Source: Glandiceps talaboti (taxonomy: Eukaryota > Hemichordata > Enteropneusta > Spengelidae). From it: a stretch of DNA of 62,500 bases. Shown here piece by piece: positions 12,733-25,701 of the stretch. Below the pieces are notes generated by a model, which made no database searches, was not told the DNA's origin, and was given only the letters and a program-made list of their open reading frames with translations. Made by a program: the position numbers and the translations under genes. The DNA lies in assembly GCF_964340395.1 (NCBI RefSeq), contig NC_135570.1:14062822-14125321 (forward strand), written 5' to 3'. The first letter of the stretch is position 1. Each line of letters starts with the position of its first letter.

Positions 12733-12956
12733 CTGAAAGATATGAAATGTAACTTTGAATGTCACCTCAATGTACTTGGGTGGCAACAATCATCAATGCA
12801 ATGCAATAATGGGATTCATTAGGTATAACAGAAACTGTGTACTCAACTCCCCAGTCTTCCGGCTTCGCTGAATGTCATTATTTTAAGATAGTTTGTCCCA
12901 CGTTACCGTAGCTGTGATTTGAAAAAAATGTCTCTTTGTTTCACAATCTTTGTTCT
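12733..12956. other. Upstream flank of the Death-domain gene
   Basis: No further exon was recognised. TTTCAG lies immediately 5' of position 12732 on the minus strand and could be an acceptor if a 5' UTR exon exists upstream. Confidence 0.4.
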
Positions 12957-13260
12957 AACAAGCGACCTATCGGTCAGAATAGCTCCGCTGTTTGTTTTTT
13001 TTTATTTAATTTTTTATTTTGGTGACATGTAGAAGTGGTTCAGGTCTTCAGCTCTTCACTATGCAGTTTTGTTTTAGCGATGCAATAAAGTGGTTAGTGG
13101 TTTCATATGATGTCTCACTATAAAACACATTTTACACAGAAGTTGGTAATGTATTGTACTTTTATACCATAGTCACCATTTTATAACAAAAATCTACTGT
13201 TATGAAAAATTGCACAAAATCTCAGAAAAAAATGACTGGGAAATGCACACAAGAAAAACA
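12957..13260. repeat. Partial (5' 300 bp) copy of the 2.3-kb repeat
   Basis: Begins AACAAGCGACCTATCGGTCA and matches the first 300 bp of the full copy that starts immediately after it at 13261. Confidence 0.9.
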
Positions 13261-15570
13261 AACAAGCGACCTATCGGTCAGAATAGCTCCGCTGTTGTTT
13301 TTTTTAATTTAATTTTTTATTTTGGTGACATGTAGAAGTGGTTCAGGTCTTCACTATGCAGTTTTGTTTTAGCGATGCAATAAAGTGGTTAGTGGTTTCA
13401 TATGATGTCTCACTATAAAACACATTTTACACAGAAGTTGGTAATGTATTGTACTTTTATACCATAGTCACCATTTTATAACAAAAATCTACTGTTATGA
13501 AAAATTGCACAAAATCTCAGAAAAAAATGACTGGGAAATGCACACAAGAAAAAGAAAAAAAGAGGATTTTGAGGTTGGCTATAAATAATTCCAGTGTCTT
13601 ACAGCTGTAACCCTGGAAAATTTTAATGATGAATGAAATAAACTAGGGATCTAAAATAATTTTGAGGCAATTTGAATTTGAATTTTCTAACAAATTTACA
13701 AAGTCAACAACATTCAACTTGTACTAGTTGTGGTAGATATATATAGGGAAGAAATGTATTAATCGCCATCTTAGTTTCCGTACGGCGACAATCTCAAGTT
13801 AAGTACCCGGAAGAGAGTCATTCTCAGCCATACGTTACAGTGGTAACACTCGTTCATGTTCGGTTACCTTTCACAAAGAAAACACAACGAAATGCTTGAA
13901 ATGATCTCTTTTTTTATTTCTTTTCATCACAACAACAAAATCTGCGTGATCGATCAAAAGTGTTGTAAACTAAACCAGAAAGAATTATCGGACTGGCTAA
14001 ACTTCCCGATGAACTGGAGTAAGGTCCTACTACTTCCAAGTAAGCCTCGATAGTACTATAGTACGTGAGAAAATCGTCTCAAACTAGCGATACAACTTTC
14101 AAAATATAACTTGACATGTCTTCATTTGTTAGATTTATACAATTCAAGACGGGTTTTCACTCGAAAACAACAATGCTGTGAATAATGACACTCTGAACTC
14201 AGCGATTTCTCGGACGATGTTACCACTGTAACGTATGGCTGACAACGACTTGCTTCCGGGTTAGTCCCTCGTGCATACGGGTGGATTGTCGGCGATTAAC
14301 ATACATCGTCTGATATTTTAATTCACAGTGTTTCTTGTGACCGGCGCCTGTCAGCAGACTCTGCCATTTTTTTCATCATTCCATTGTATTTAAACCTTGT
14401 ACTTGACATTTCGCAATATTTATAATTCTCAACAAAATACCTCAACATGCCTCACTTCGCTCGTACTCAAAGCAGCCCCGCGCGGTATGATCACTGACAC
14501 TGATGACATGATGAGAGAGAACCTTTTCGGATTTACATGTAAAACGGGGAAAGATACGCAAAACATAATGCAAAGTCTAAAGCCAAATTAAAGTTGTAAT
14601 TATTTTAATTATTTTTACTTGCCAAATATTTGCATTTTGGAAAGGCAAGACACGTTCATGTCGTTTAACTTTACATGTGAACTGTCGGCCATAACTTCAA
14701 CCGCATGCCTGGCATGCCCTTCCTTACGCAAGTTGTCTGAATTCTGGTTCACTGTCATTCCAAATTGCACGACAATATAGAATTAACCACAAGTTACATG
14801 TTATCTGAAAACATCACACTTTTATAGTGGGTCTGAAGTGTGATTTTAGTGAGTACCAAGAACGTCCTGTGTTGATACTCAAGATGCTTGCTGTGGAAAA
14901 TCGCTCGGTCAAATGAGGTCACCTTCAGCTTCTGGTCGAATCAGGATAGAGTATGCAAATGAGGATGTTGCGGACTGATTTGAAGTTTACAACCCTGTTT
15001 CGAACAAACGCTTGTCATTTGGGCGCCCAATGCGTAGAATTATGACTATAGCACATATTACATCGTTTGTTTGACGTCAATAGTGTCTTTTGAAAAGTGG
15101 CAGTTTACTTAAAGTCTCGTCGACTGATTTCCAATATGGCGTCGGTCATTATGCTCATTAACATATTCATTTTTTTTTCAAATTACAAAAAAAAAATCAT
15201 AAAAAATAAAAATGAGGATGTGCTGACTTGAAATTAACAAATCTGAGTAAGCTACCCCCTGCGCATCAACACGCCAGATATCAAAGCAATCTAATAAGAG
15301 GTTTTCAAGGAGTTGATGAAAATGACATTTTATGAAAAAAAATCATAAAAAATTGAAAATGGCACAGATCAACTTGGCATGAACAAATCTGAATAGCCTC
15401 CCCCCAGGGAACATGCACACCAAATATTGAAGAATTCCGACTGTCACTTCCGGAGTAGATAGTAAAAATATAAAAGTTTGACGGACACATATGATTCACT
15501 CTACTCTATATACCTCAATACCCACCTATACCTAAAGCTACGCTTTCAGCTTTCGCTGACAGCGGAGCTA
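13261..15570 (+). mobile_element. 2.3-kb repeat, copy A (full length)
   Basis: Starts AACAAGCGACCTATCGGTCA GAATAGCTCCGCTGT and ends GCTTTCGCTGACAGCGGAGC TAA. AGCTCCGCTGT near the start is complementary to ACAGCGGAGCT at the end, giving short inverted termini. No transposase-like protein was found. The 64-residue frames shared by the copies (14397-14591 and equivalents) are short and unrecognised. It is best described as a non-autonomous repetitive element with an additional palindromic element nested inside (about 13764-14306). Confidence 0.75.
13764..14306. mobile_element. Nested palindromic element in copy A (also 15772-16316 and 18505-19052)
   Basis: Terminal inverted repeats of about 90 bp. 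The left begins TGTATTAATCGCC and includes ACCCGGAAG and TCAGCCATACGTTACAGTGG. The right includes CCACTGTAACGTATGGCTGA and CTTCCGGGTTAG, and ends GGCGATTAA(TA)CATACA. It occupies the same place in copies A, B and C, so it inserted before the larger repeat was amplified. No coding capacity. Confidence 0.8.
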
Positions 15571-17603
15571 AAAAAGAGGATTTTGAGGTTGGCTATAAAT
15601 AATTCCAGTGTCTTACAGCTGTAACCCTGAAAAATTTTAATGATGAATGAAATAAACTAGGGATCTAAAATAATTTTGAGGCAATTTGAATTTCAATTTT
15701 CTAACAAATTTACAAAGTCAACAACATTCAACTTGTACTAGTTGTGGTAGATATATATAGGGAAGAAATGTATTAATCGCCATCTTAGTTTCCGTACGAC
15801 GACAATCCCAAGTACCCGGAAGAGAGTCATTCTCAGCCATACGTTACAGTGGTAACACTCGTTCATGTTCTATTACCTTTCACAAAGAAAACACAACGAA
15901 ATGGTGATCTTTTTTTTTATTTCTTTTCATCACAACAACAAAATCTGCGTGATCAAAAGTGTTGTAAACTAAACCAGAAAGAATTATCGGACTGGCTAAA
16001 CTTCCCGATGAACTGGAGTAAGGTCCTACTACTTCCAAGTAAGCCTCGATAGTACATTTGTACTATAGTACGTGAGAAAATCGTCTCAAACTAGCGATAC
16101 AACTTTCAAAATATAACTTGACATGTCTTCATTTGTTAGAGTTATACAATTCAAGACGGGTTTTCACTCGAAAACAACAATTCTGTGAATAATGACACTC
16201 TGAACGCAGCGATTTCTCGGACGATGTTACCACTGTAACGTATGGCTGACAACGACTTGCTTCCGGGTTAGCCCCTCGTGCATACGGGTGGATTGTCGGC
16301 GATTAATACATACATCGTCTGATATTTTAATTCAGTGTTTCTTGTGACCGGCGCCTGTCAGCAGACTCTGCCATTTTTTTTCATCATTCCATTGTATTTA
16401 AACCTTGTACTTGACATTTCGCAATATTTATAATTCTCAACAAAATACCTCAACATGCCTCACTTCGCTCGTACTCAAAGCAGCCCCGCGCGGTATGATC
16501 ACTGATGACATGATGAGAGAGAACCTTTTCGGATTTACATGTAAAACGGGGAAAGATACACAAAACATAATGCAAAGTCTGAAGCCAAATTAAAGTTGTA
16601 ATTATTTTAATTATTTTTACTTGCCAAATATTTGCATTTTGGAAAGGCAAGACACGTTCATGTCGTTTAACTTTACATGTGAACTGTTGGCCATAACTTC
16701 AACCGCATGCCTGCCTGGCATGCCTTCCTTACGCAAGTTGTCTTAATTCTGGTTCACTGTCATTCCAAATTGCACGACAATATAGAATTAATCACAAGTT
16801 ACATGTTATCTGAAAACATCACACTTTTATAGTGGGTCTGAAGTGTGATTTTAGTGAGTACCAAGAACGTCCTGTGTTGATACTCAAGATACTTGCTGTG
16901 GAAAATCGCTCGGTCAAATGAGGTCACCTTCAGCTTCTGGTCGAATCAGGATAGAGTATGCAAATGAGGATGTTGCGGACTGGCTGATTATGTAGAAAGG
17001 GTGCAGAATTGGATTTGAAGTTTACAACCCTGTTTCGAACAAACGCTTGTCATTTGGGCGCCCAATGCTTAGAATTATGACTTTAGCACATATTACATTG
17101 CTTGTTTGACGTCAATAGTGTCTTTTGAAAAGTGGCAGTTTACTTAAAGTCTCGTCGACTGATTTCCAATATGGCGTCGGTCATAATGCTTATTAACATA
17201 TTCATTTTTTTTTCAAATTACAAAAAAGAAATCATAAAAAATAAAAATGAGGATGTGCTGACTTGAAATTAACAAATCTGAGTAAGCTACCCCCTGCGCA
17301 TCAACACGCCAGATATCAAAGCAATCTAACAAGAGGTTTTCAAGGAGTTGATGAAAATGACATTTTATGAAAAAAAATCATAAAAAATTGAAAATGGCAC
17401 AGATCAACTTGGCATGAACAAATCTGAATAGCCTCCCCCTAGGGAATATACACTCCAAATATCGAAGAATTCTGACTGTCACTTTCAGAGCAGATGATGA
17501 AAATATAAAAGTTTGACGGACACCTATGATTCACTCTACTCTCTATACTCTATACAACCTATACCTAAAGCTAAGCTTTCAGCTTTCGCTGACAGCGGAG
17601 CTA
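15571..17603 (+). mobile_element. 2.3-kb repeat, copy B (lacks the first 300 bp)
   Basis: Joins copy A directly at GCTAAAAAAGAGGATTTTGA, a position equivalent to about 13553 in copy A, so its 5' 300 bp are missing. It differs from copy A by small indels and carries the nested palindromic element at about 15772-16316. It also has a private stretch near 16980 (TGGCTGATTATGTAGAAAGG). Confidence 0.85.
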
Positions 17604-18008
17604 ACAAAGCTAGAATAAAATAAAGTACAATTCAGTATTAAAGTTAGGAGACAACAATCTCATTAAAATCTGAGGTAGCAAACAATCAAGACTCTAGAAG
17701 TAAAGTTAACAGTGTTCACTTGTTGTCCATGAAGTCGGCCATCTCGTAGCCAATCTAAAATCATACGTAGCTAAATTGCATACGTATTATGTTATAGGTA
17801 AACGGGATCTCGCTTGCGATGTATTTACTGATTTCAAGTATGTTTAAAATTTGAACGGTTTAGACATTGACTATTACAAACGGCCCAAGATCATCATGGA
17901 GTTCAAGGAATGCATTGAAAAGGTACATTCAAAATCTCTTATTGACCAGATACATGGAGTTGACTGTGTTGGTACTAATACTTGATGAAACTTATGACAT
18001 GAAGTTAT
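17604..18008. other. Single-copy spacer between repeat copies B and C
   Basis: About 400 bp not matching the repeat. A plus-strand stretch near 17895-17985 reads IIMEFKECIEKVHSKSL and stays open to a stop, but it lacks clear splice support and resembles no family I know. It may be an exon remnant interrupted by copy C. Confidence 0.35.
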
Positions 18009-20314
18009 AACAAGCGACCTATCGGTCAGAATAGCTCCGCTGTTTTTTTTTTAATTTAATTTTTTATTTTGGTGACATGTAGAAGTGGTTCAGGTCTTCA
18101 CTATGCAGTTTTGTTTTAGCGATGCAATAAAGTGGTTAGTGGTTTCATATGATGTCTCACTATAAAACACATTTTACACAGAAGTTGGTAATGTATTGTA
18201 CTTTTATACCATAGTCACCATTTTATAACAAAAATCTACTGTTATGAAAAATTGCACAAAATCTCAGAAAAAAATGACTGGGAAATGCACACAAGAAAAA
18301 GAAAAAAAGAGGATTTTGAGGTTGGCTATAAATAATTCCAGTGTCTTACAGCTGTAACCCTGGAAAATTTTAATGATGAATGAAATAAACTAGGGATCTA
18401 AAATAATTTTGAGGCAATTTGAATTTCAATTTTCTAACAAATTTACAAAGTCAACAACATTCAACTTGTACTAGTTGTGGTAGATATATATAGGGAAGAA
18501 ATGTATTAATCGCCATCTTAGTTTCCGTACGGCGACAATCTCAAGTACCCGGAAGAGAGTCATTCTCAGCCATACGTTACAGTGGTAACACTCGTTCATG
18601 TTCGGTTACCTTTCACAAAGAAAACACAACGAAATGGTTGAAATGATTCTTTTTTTTTATTTCTTTTCATCACAACAACAAAATCTGCGTGATTGATCAA
18701 AAGTGTTGTAAACTAAACCAGAAAGAATTATCGGACTGGCTAAAATTCCCGATGAACTGGAGTAAGGTCCTACTACTTCCAAGTAAGCCTCGATAGTACT
18801 GTAGTACGTGAGAAAATCGTCTCAAACTAGCGATACAACTTTCAAAATATAACTTGACATGTCTTCATTTGTTAGAGTTATACAATTCAAGACGGGTTTT
18901 CACTCGAAAACAACAATTCTGTGAATAATGACACTCTGAACGCAGCGATTTCTCGGACGATGTTACCACTGTAACGTATGGCTGACAACGACTTGCTTCC
19001 GGGTTAGTCCCTCGTGCATACGGGTGGATTGTCGGCGATTAATACATACATTGTCTGATATTTTAATTCACAGTGTTTCTTGTGACCGGCGCCTGTCAGC
19101 ACACTCTGCCATTTTTTTCATCATTCCATTGTATTTAAACCTTGTACTTGACATTTCGCAATATTTATAATTCTCAACAAAATACCTCAACATGCCTCAC
19201 TTCGCTCGTACTCAAAGCAGCCCCGCGCGGTATGATCACTGACACTGATGACATGATGAGAGAGAACCTTTTCGGATTTACATGTAAAACGGGGAAAGAT
19301 ACGCAAAACATAATGCAAAGTCTGAAGCCAAATTAAAGTTGTAATTATTTTAATTATTTTTACTTGCCAAATATTTGCATTTTGGAAAGGCAAGACACGT
19401 TCATGTCGTTTAACTTTACATGTGAACTGTCGGCCATAACTTCAACCGCATGTCTGGCATGCCCTTCCTTACGCAAGTTGTCTGAATTCTGGTTCACTGT
19501 CATTCCAAATTGCACGACAATATAGAATTAACCACAAGTTACATGTTATCTGAAAACATCACACTTTTATAGTGGGTCTGAAGTGTGATTTTAGTGAGTA
19601 CCAAGAACGTCCTGTGTTGATACTCAAGATACTTGCTGTGGAAAATCGCTCGGTCAAATGAGGTCACCTTCAGCTTCTGGTCGAATCAGGATAGAGTATG
19701 CAAATGAGGATGTTGCGGACTGATTTGAAGTTTACAACCCTGTTTCGAACAAACGCTTGTCATTTGGGCGCCCAATGCGTAGAATTATGACTATAGCACA
19801 TATTACATTGCTTGTTTGACGTCAATAGTGTCTTTTGAAAAGTGGCAGTTTACTTAAAGTCTCGTCGACTGATTTCCAATATGGCGTCGGTCATTATGCT
19901 CATTAACATATTCATTTTTTTTCAAATTACAAAAAAAAAATCATAAAAAATAAAAATGAGAATGTGCTGACTTGAAATTAACAAATCTGAGTAAGCTACC
20001 CCCTGCGCATCAACACGCCAGATATCAAAGCAATCTAATAAGAGGTTTTCAAGGAGTTGATGAAAATGACATTTTATGAAAAAAAATCATAAAAAATTGA
20101 AAATGGCACAGATCAACTTGGCATGAACAAATCTGAATAGCCTCCCCCCAGGGAACATGCACACCAAATATCGAAGAATTCCGACTGTCACTTCCGGAGT
20201 AGATAGTAAAAATATAAAAGTTTGACGGACACCTATGATTCACTCTACTCTCTATACCTCAATACCCACCTATACCTAAAGCTACGCTTTCAGCTTTCGC
20301 TGACAGCGGAGCTA
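18009..20314 (+). mobile_element. 2.3-kb repeat, copy C (full length)
   Basis: Same start (AACAAGCGACCTATCGGTCA) and end (GACAGCGGAGCTAAA) as copy A, with high identity throughout. The nested palindromic element is at about 18505-19052. Confidence 0.85.
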
Positions 20315-21435
20315 AAAATACAAAAGAAAATTGCTATCAATGACCAATATGTTGAGGAGGTGTAGCAAGTGGGCCAGAAATAGACTGCATCTGAAGCTAA
20401 AGGTTACTGAGTGACCCTGTGACCCTGTCATAGATGATTTGTATTTCCTGGATCACAGCCAAAAAAGTTTGTTTCCAGGAGCTGCTGGTGGATGAACATG
20501 TTGAACATAACAGAGTTATTGTTTTCTAATCATGACTGAATAAAGACTGGACTTAAAGTGATACTTATTTGGGTTTTTTCTCATTTTTCAATTCAATTCA
20601 AATTAATTACAATTCAATTCAATTTTGTTCTTGCTTATTTTGATATGTCTATTGTAGTGATTAGCTGTCATTGAACACCATATGATACTTGCTTTGAAAG
20701 ATGTCAATGCTTATGTATGCTAATGTGTGAGTAAGTGTTGATCTTGAATAAAGTTTGTCAGTTCTGCAGTACCCCTGAGTTAGTTTGGTCGATTGTTACA
20801 ATTACCTCATTTATTAGACATTAATTTCTTGATTTTGTGAATGACACCAGATTTGCAGTTGGAACCCCCAAATTTTCAGACCTTGGGTCCCAAGGACCCC
20901 ATAATCCAAAAAATGGTGTAAAACCCTGATCATATACTTTTACATACTTCTATATATTACCAGAGTACATGTATGCAATTTTTCATTACTAATTCTGTTA
21001 CTGAAAACTTTGTTGATAAAACTAACTGAAGTACAAAATTGAAAGAGCTCTCTTGTCAAGTTGGGGACAGTGCTTTCATTTGAAATACAATAAAACATGA
21101 GGGGAATTGGAAAAACAACCACCATGGCAATCATTAAAAATACATAACAAAAATATGATCAATTAGAGAAATAAACAAACATATTAATAATACGTCTTAG
21201 GCTATTTATCAATATTGTACAGAGGTACTACTAGGTTGATGTTACTTCAAAATGTATTGTACTTGTAAATTGATAGACATTTTTCTTTATATTATTAATA
21301 ATCCTGTACAATAATATATGGTTGTCATGACATACTGTAAATTAAATTGACCTTGAAGAATTCACTTTTCATCATGTATAACTTTACATTATATCATAAA
21401 AAGCTAGAAATGAGAATCACTACCACTCAATATAA
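20315..21435. other. Non-coding AT-rich sequence
   Basis: No gene recognised. Contains an (AATTC)n-like stretch near 20590-20635 and AATAAA-like words (20539 and 20747) that could belong to the 3' end of a decayed transcript unit. Confidence 0.4.
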
Positions 21436-21617
21436 TACTAGTATAGTAGCTGCAATAATTGTAGCATTTGCTGTGATTTTGAGGGCTTTTTCGTCTGTTT
21501 TTGTGCCTTTTTTCATAAAAATGTTTAAACCTGAATCACCGGAACGAAAAAAGGCACAAAAACAGACGTCAAAATCACGGCAAACGCTACAATTATTGCA
21601 GCTACTAGTATAGTGGC
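21436..21617. mobile_element. Short hairpin element with arms of about 75 bp
   Basis: Left arm ACTAGTATAGTAGCTGCAAT AATTGTAGC ... TTTGTGCCTTTTTT pairs with right arm AAAAAAGGCACAAAAACAGA ... GCAGCTACTAGTATAGT. The loop is about 35 bp. The open frames on both strands come from the two arms and are not genes. Confidence 0.9.
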
Positions 21618-22818
21618 CGTAAGTGGTCGTGCTTGACTCTGAACCCAAATATAAGACGATTTTAGTCGACTATTCTCCTTCGAAGTGATATTTACAAAGA
21701 GAGAATTTTTTTCGCAAATACATGTTTGCACAAAAGGTAAACTTAGAAAAAATAAACATACCTGAATGCAGGATCAGGAAGGTCTATGCTGAACGCAACT
21801 CTTTTTTTCTCTAAATAGAAATAAAGAGAAGACCCTTAAGCAACTGAATATGAATTCATGGGCGGAGCGGACATATGTTAATATTTTTTTATGGCAAACG
21901 GCCAAACATATGATTAATCTTTGCATTGCGAACTATCTGAACATTTGCTACTTGTGACAATCAATTGCACAACAATGACATTTACTGGACTTATTTCTCA
22001 TATGACCTTTTCAAGAAGCTTTCAATACAATCACAATTTACCATTCAAGAAATCCAATAATAACTCCTACAAAGGCTACATCATATGGCTGTGATCTAAA
22101 ATTCCTAACCCTAACGCTAAAATGTACTGCATGAGGCTTATTCGTTTTGTGTAGACGTGCGAGATCGACTCACAAATGGTGGTGCACTTACAAGATATGT
22201 TTAGACCATGATTTAAGTCTTACCTCCAATACAAAACAGTGAAATAGTTTTCCTACATATCACAACGGTTAACGGTTGCACGTTACAATGCATGGTGTAC
22301 ATTTTAGATGCAACAGCAACCCGCGCCAAAATCGTCCGTTGGTGTTTGGATACGCCACCGTGACAGTCCCTGGTTGTACCGACTCCATATTCCACATTGG
22401 CGATATTTTGTGTATTCCTCCAAGTGCAGGTGGATCAATACGTACATACTAACATAGACATTAACTTGTACACGGTAGTATACGATTATTAATATTGCTA
22501 CCTCCATTTCTAAGTACTGTGTACTGTAAGGATATATACAGCTTTGAGTGGTCCTGCTTGCATACGGAGTAATCCGGGACTCGATTCTGACAATTGTCCC
22601 TCCTGTCAGTAATATAGACGTCCGTGTACCGCACCGTGGGTTATACTTCCATGGCCATGATGGTAGCAAGACAACGTCGATGTCTGACGTCATTTCGAGC
22701 AGTACCTCGAAATCGAATATTTAAATTAGTTTACCTTCGTATTTAAATATATTATATTTTATCACCATCTTAGGTGGGCTAGTCTGACCATTTTCGTCAT
22801 GAGCGATGAGCGTACACG
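21618..22818. other. Non-coding sequence, nothing recognised
   Basis: Contains a 129-residue minus-strand frame (22304-22693) with no recognisable motif and no splice context. I see no repeats of note. Confidence 0.4.
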
Positions 22819-23225
22819 TGGTCCCCTGCCCCCTTTCTACCGCTGCTGGCGCTACACTCACGAAAGGAGTCAGGTATGGGCCACTTAATGCATGGCTGTG
22901 ATTGGCCATTACTATCGAGTGTGCTAATTGGTCAAAAAGTTTATTGACAAAAAAAAAAAAAAAATTAAGCGAAGTCCGTCACTCCCACAAACTACACATG
23001 TTGCTGTGTTTATTTTCACTGGGTTTTACTGACAGTGACAGCCATGTTGCTACGACTCACCAAATTGAACTTTACGCGTATACGAGCGTCTGTACTGTTG
23101 ATTGGCTAGTGATGTCACGTGGTAGTCCGACATTTTTGTCAAGATCCTGACAAAAATGGTGGCCCATACCTGACTCCTTTCGTGAGTGTAGCGCCAGCAG
23201 CGGTAGAAAGGGGGCAGGGGACCAG
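22819..23225. repeat. Inverted repeat with arms of about 65 bp
   Basis: The arm at 22819-22884 contains TTTCTACCGCTGCTGGCGCT and GAGTCAGGTATGGGCCAC. Its reverse complement is at 23160-23225 (GTGGCCCATACCTGACTC ...). The arms look identical. The spacer of about 275 bp includes a poly-A run at 22950-22965. Confidence 0.85.
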
Positions 23226-23395
23226 ACTAGCGTACACGTTACCAGTTCTGTCATGCGCTGTCGTGTGCAAGTAAAGGTCAATGGGCACTGTGATGCAGTT
23301 GATGTCTGACCAGCGAGAATCCACGATACTTGCGAGAAAAGACGAGAACAACCTTGGTCAGCGCCGCCAACGTTGAATTCGGCTACACGTTCAAC

Positions 23396-24082
23396 CCACA
23401 GGCATTTGTTTCCCGAGTTATGGCTCAGAATATTTCTATCAGAATACAATAAAATGACGATAATATCGTTAATATTGACGTATTAAACCAACACTATATG
23501 AAAGGGGTAAAATTACACATGTTTCTGTGATCGCGCAGTTTCACTAAATGCGAGCAGATAAATTTTTTCTAACTACCTTCCGAGAACGTGATTGGATACC
23601 GATGTTTACATGTTAAATGGAGAGCCGTTATCGGCCGTAACATGTGCTGCTGTTACATAAAGGGCTAGGACAATATGCAAAATAGGTAGTTAGAAAAAAT
23701 TTATCTGCTCCAATTCCCCTACATGGCGTTAGCAATCCGTTGATATCTTTGGTAAGCGTGGTCCGATTGTAACAACGAGGCGATTTATCGGAAGATTATT
23801 AAATTTGGGAACCAGGAAGTGATGGAAGGTAACATTTTCGAAATGTTTGCCCAGTACAACGGCCGGTTGAACGTTCATGTTTACGTACGGTAATGGCGGC
23901 TGCCTTTCATACCTTGTGTCTTCCTTCGCATTTAGTGAAACTGCGCGATCACAGAAACATGTGTAATTTTACCCCTTTCATATAGTGTTGGTTTAATACG
24001 TCAATATTAACGATATTATCGTCATTTTATTGTATTCTGATAGAAATATTCTGAGCCATAACTCGGGAAACAAATGCCTGTG
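23396..24082. mobile_element. Fold-back element with apparently identical 157-bp arms
   Basis: The arm 23396-23552 (CACAGGCATTTGTTTCCCGA ... TCACTAAATGCGA) is matched base for base, as far as I can read, by the reverse complement of 23926-24082. The 373-bp centre contains a second inverted repeat, AGCAGATAAATTTTTTCTAA CTACC at 23554-23578 against 23684-23708. No coding capacity. Confidence 0.9.
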
Positions 24083-24289
24083 GTTCAACCATGGGCATCA
24101 TATCATGGCACAATAAAGCTACGATTGTGAATATATAAAATAACAAAATGAAAATAGATTGTAGAGGTAGATTTCTGATGTAATAATGCATGTGATGTGT
24201 GAGTTCGAGGAGAAATATATCGTGTCAAAATGAACGTTGGTGGCTCACTTCTGTAGCGAGTGTCGGATGATACATAAGCAAAATTTAAA
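24083..24289. other. Spacer between fold-back structures
   Basis: About 200 bp with no gene or internal repeat recognised. Confidence 0.4.
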
Positions 24290-24603
24290 AATGCGCGCAA
24301 GTAAAAAGAAAATGTGACCGTCGAAGAAGAAAATGTGATTGTGTAACACAAACGTGTGTTTATGGAACAAGAATGTAAATTTAACCAAAGCAAACGTGGA
24401 TTTGAACAACAAAAACGTGTGTTTTAGTCAAAAGAACGTAGATTTGACCAAGGCAAACTTGGATTTGAACAACAAAAATGTACGGATTGCGATTCACTTC
24501 GTCCCATTTTCAACTCGTCCCATTTCAACTCGCCCCAATTTCAACTCGCCCCATTTTCAACTCGCCCCATTTTTAACTCGTCCCATTTTCAACTCGCCCC
24601 AAC

Positions 24604-25084
24604 AACACTAGGAAACGTTTATAAATCTAAACGATACATGGACTAGAAGTACGGAGACCGAAACATTTACATGATTTTACCTACGTAGCCAGTCGAAGCG
24701 TAGCAAATGTAACATTTCGTAGCAAAGTGGTGTGGGTTTTGGCTAAGTGTTTGGTAGATCTCGAACTTATACTAGCACAACAACTTTAAATTTCCTCAGT
24801 CATGGAATATCACTTTTCACATTAGGACTTAATGTTTACAACCCAAATAAGAAATAATAATGATAATAACCAGGGAGAATATTAGTGACTGATACGCTTA
24901 CGACTTCCGCGCGTACGGGTTTTGGAGACGTGTCTCCTCTCCGTTAACGCAACTAAGTACTGTAGTATGTGTTTACAGCGCAAGTGGTACTTCATTAGTG
25001 GAATACGAGATACCACAGACCCTCCAAACTGAGTACTACTAGCTTCGATTTCATATATGCACAGGTAAATTATATTGCAAAGAG
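24604..25084. other. Interior of the large inverted-repeat structure, left part
   Basis: Single-copy sequence in this window; no gene recognised. Confidence 0.4.
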
Positions 25085-25192
25085 TTGGGGCGAGTTGAAA
25101 ATGGGGCGAGTTGAAATTGGGGCGAGTTGAAAATTGGACGAGTTGAGTGGGACGAGTTGAAATGGGACGAGTTGAAATTGGGACGAGTTGAT

Positions 25193-25701
25193 CCGTCACA
25201 CGTTTTACACAAAGAAAATAGGTCTATGGAACATGAATGGAAGTTATACAACAAGAAAATAGTTTTTTAAAAGAATATTGCAACGTTTGGCTTGCCATGG
25301 TCAAGGACGTACGTACACCATCGATGCGAGATTGATCGAAACACACATGTGAACACAGCTATCGTACATTACGGCAATGCCTGCTTTGCGACGAAACAGT
25401 AACACGCGGGCTCTCTGCTGCGAGTACCATGTTACGTTAATCGGTAACGCACGTATCCAGAAATTCGGCGTAGTTTTTCCTTTATATTTTCATGGGTTAT
25501 CGTTAAAATATGGACATTCTGGTTACAGAATATTTACTTGTAAGACAGTGTCGATGAATTGTGAAATTTTTGTAGGTCATGTTTGGTCGTGAATGTGTAA
25601 ACGTTGAAATGTGAAAATTTGTATTGCATACCCTGTCTATGTTATAGTGTGCGGAGAAGGTGACATGAGCGAGCGCGTCCTCGCCCTTAGCAACCAATTG
25701 C
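25193..25701. other. Interior of the large inverted-repeat structure, right part
   Basis: Short frames (25377-25592 and antisense) without motifs; no gene recognised. Confidence 0.4.

Noticed and set aside
17890-17990. Possible exon IIMEFKECIEKVHSKSL
   Set aside because: Short, no donor site, no recognisable family; kept only as a note in the spacer entry.
14397-19393. Conserved 60-68-residue frames in the 2.3-kb repeats (e.g. 14397-14591, 19142-19336)
   Set aside because: Identity matches the surrounding non-coding repeat, with no sign of protein-level constraint and no motif.
21347-21731. Overlapping frames on both strands near 21.5 kb
   Set aside because: They are generated by the two arms of a hairpin element.
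22304-22693. 129-residue minus-strand frame
   Set aside because: No recognisable family, hydrophobic pattern or splice context; could be chance.
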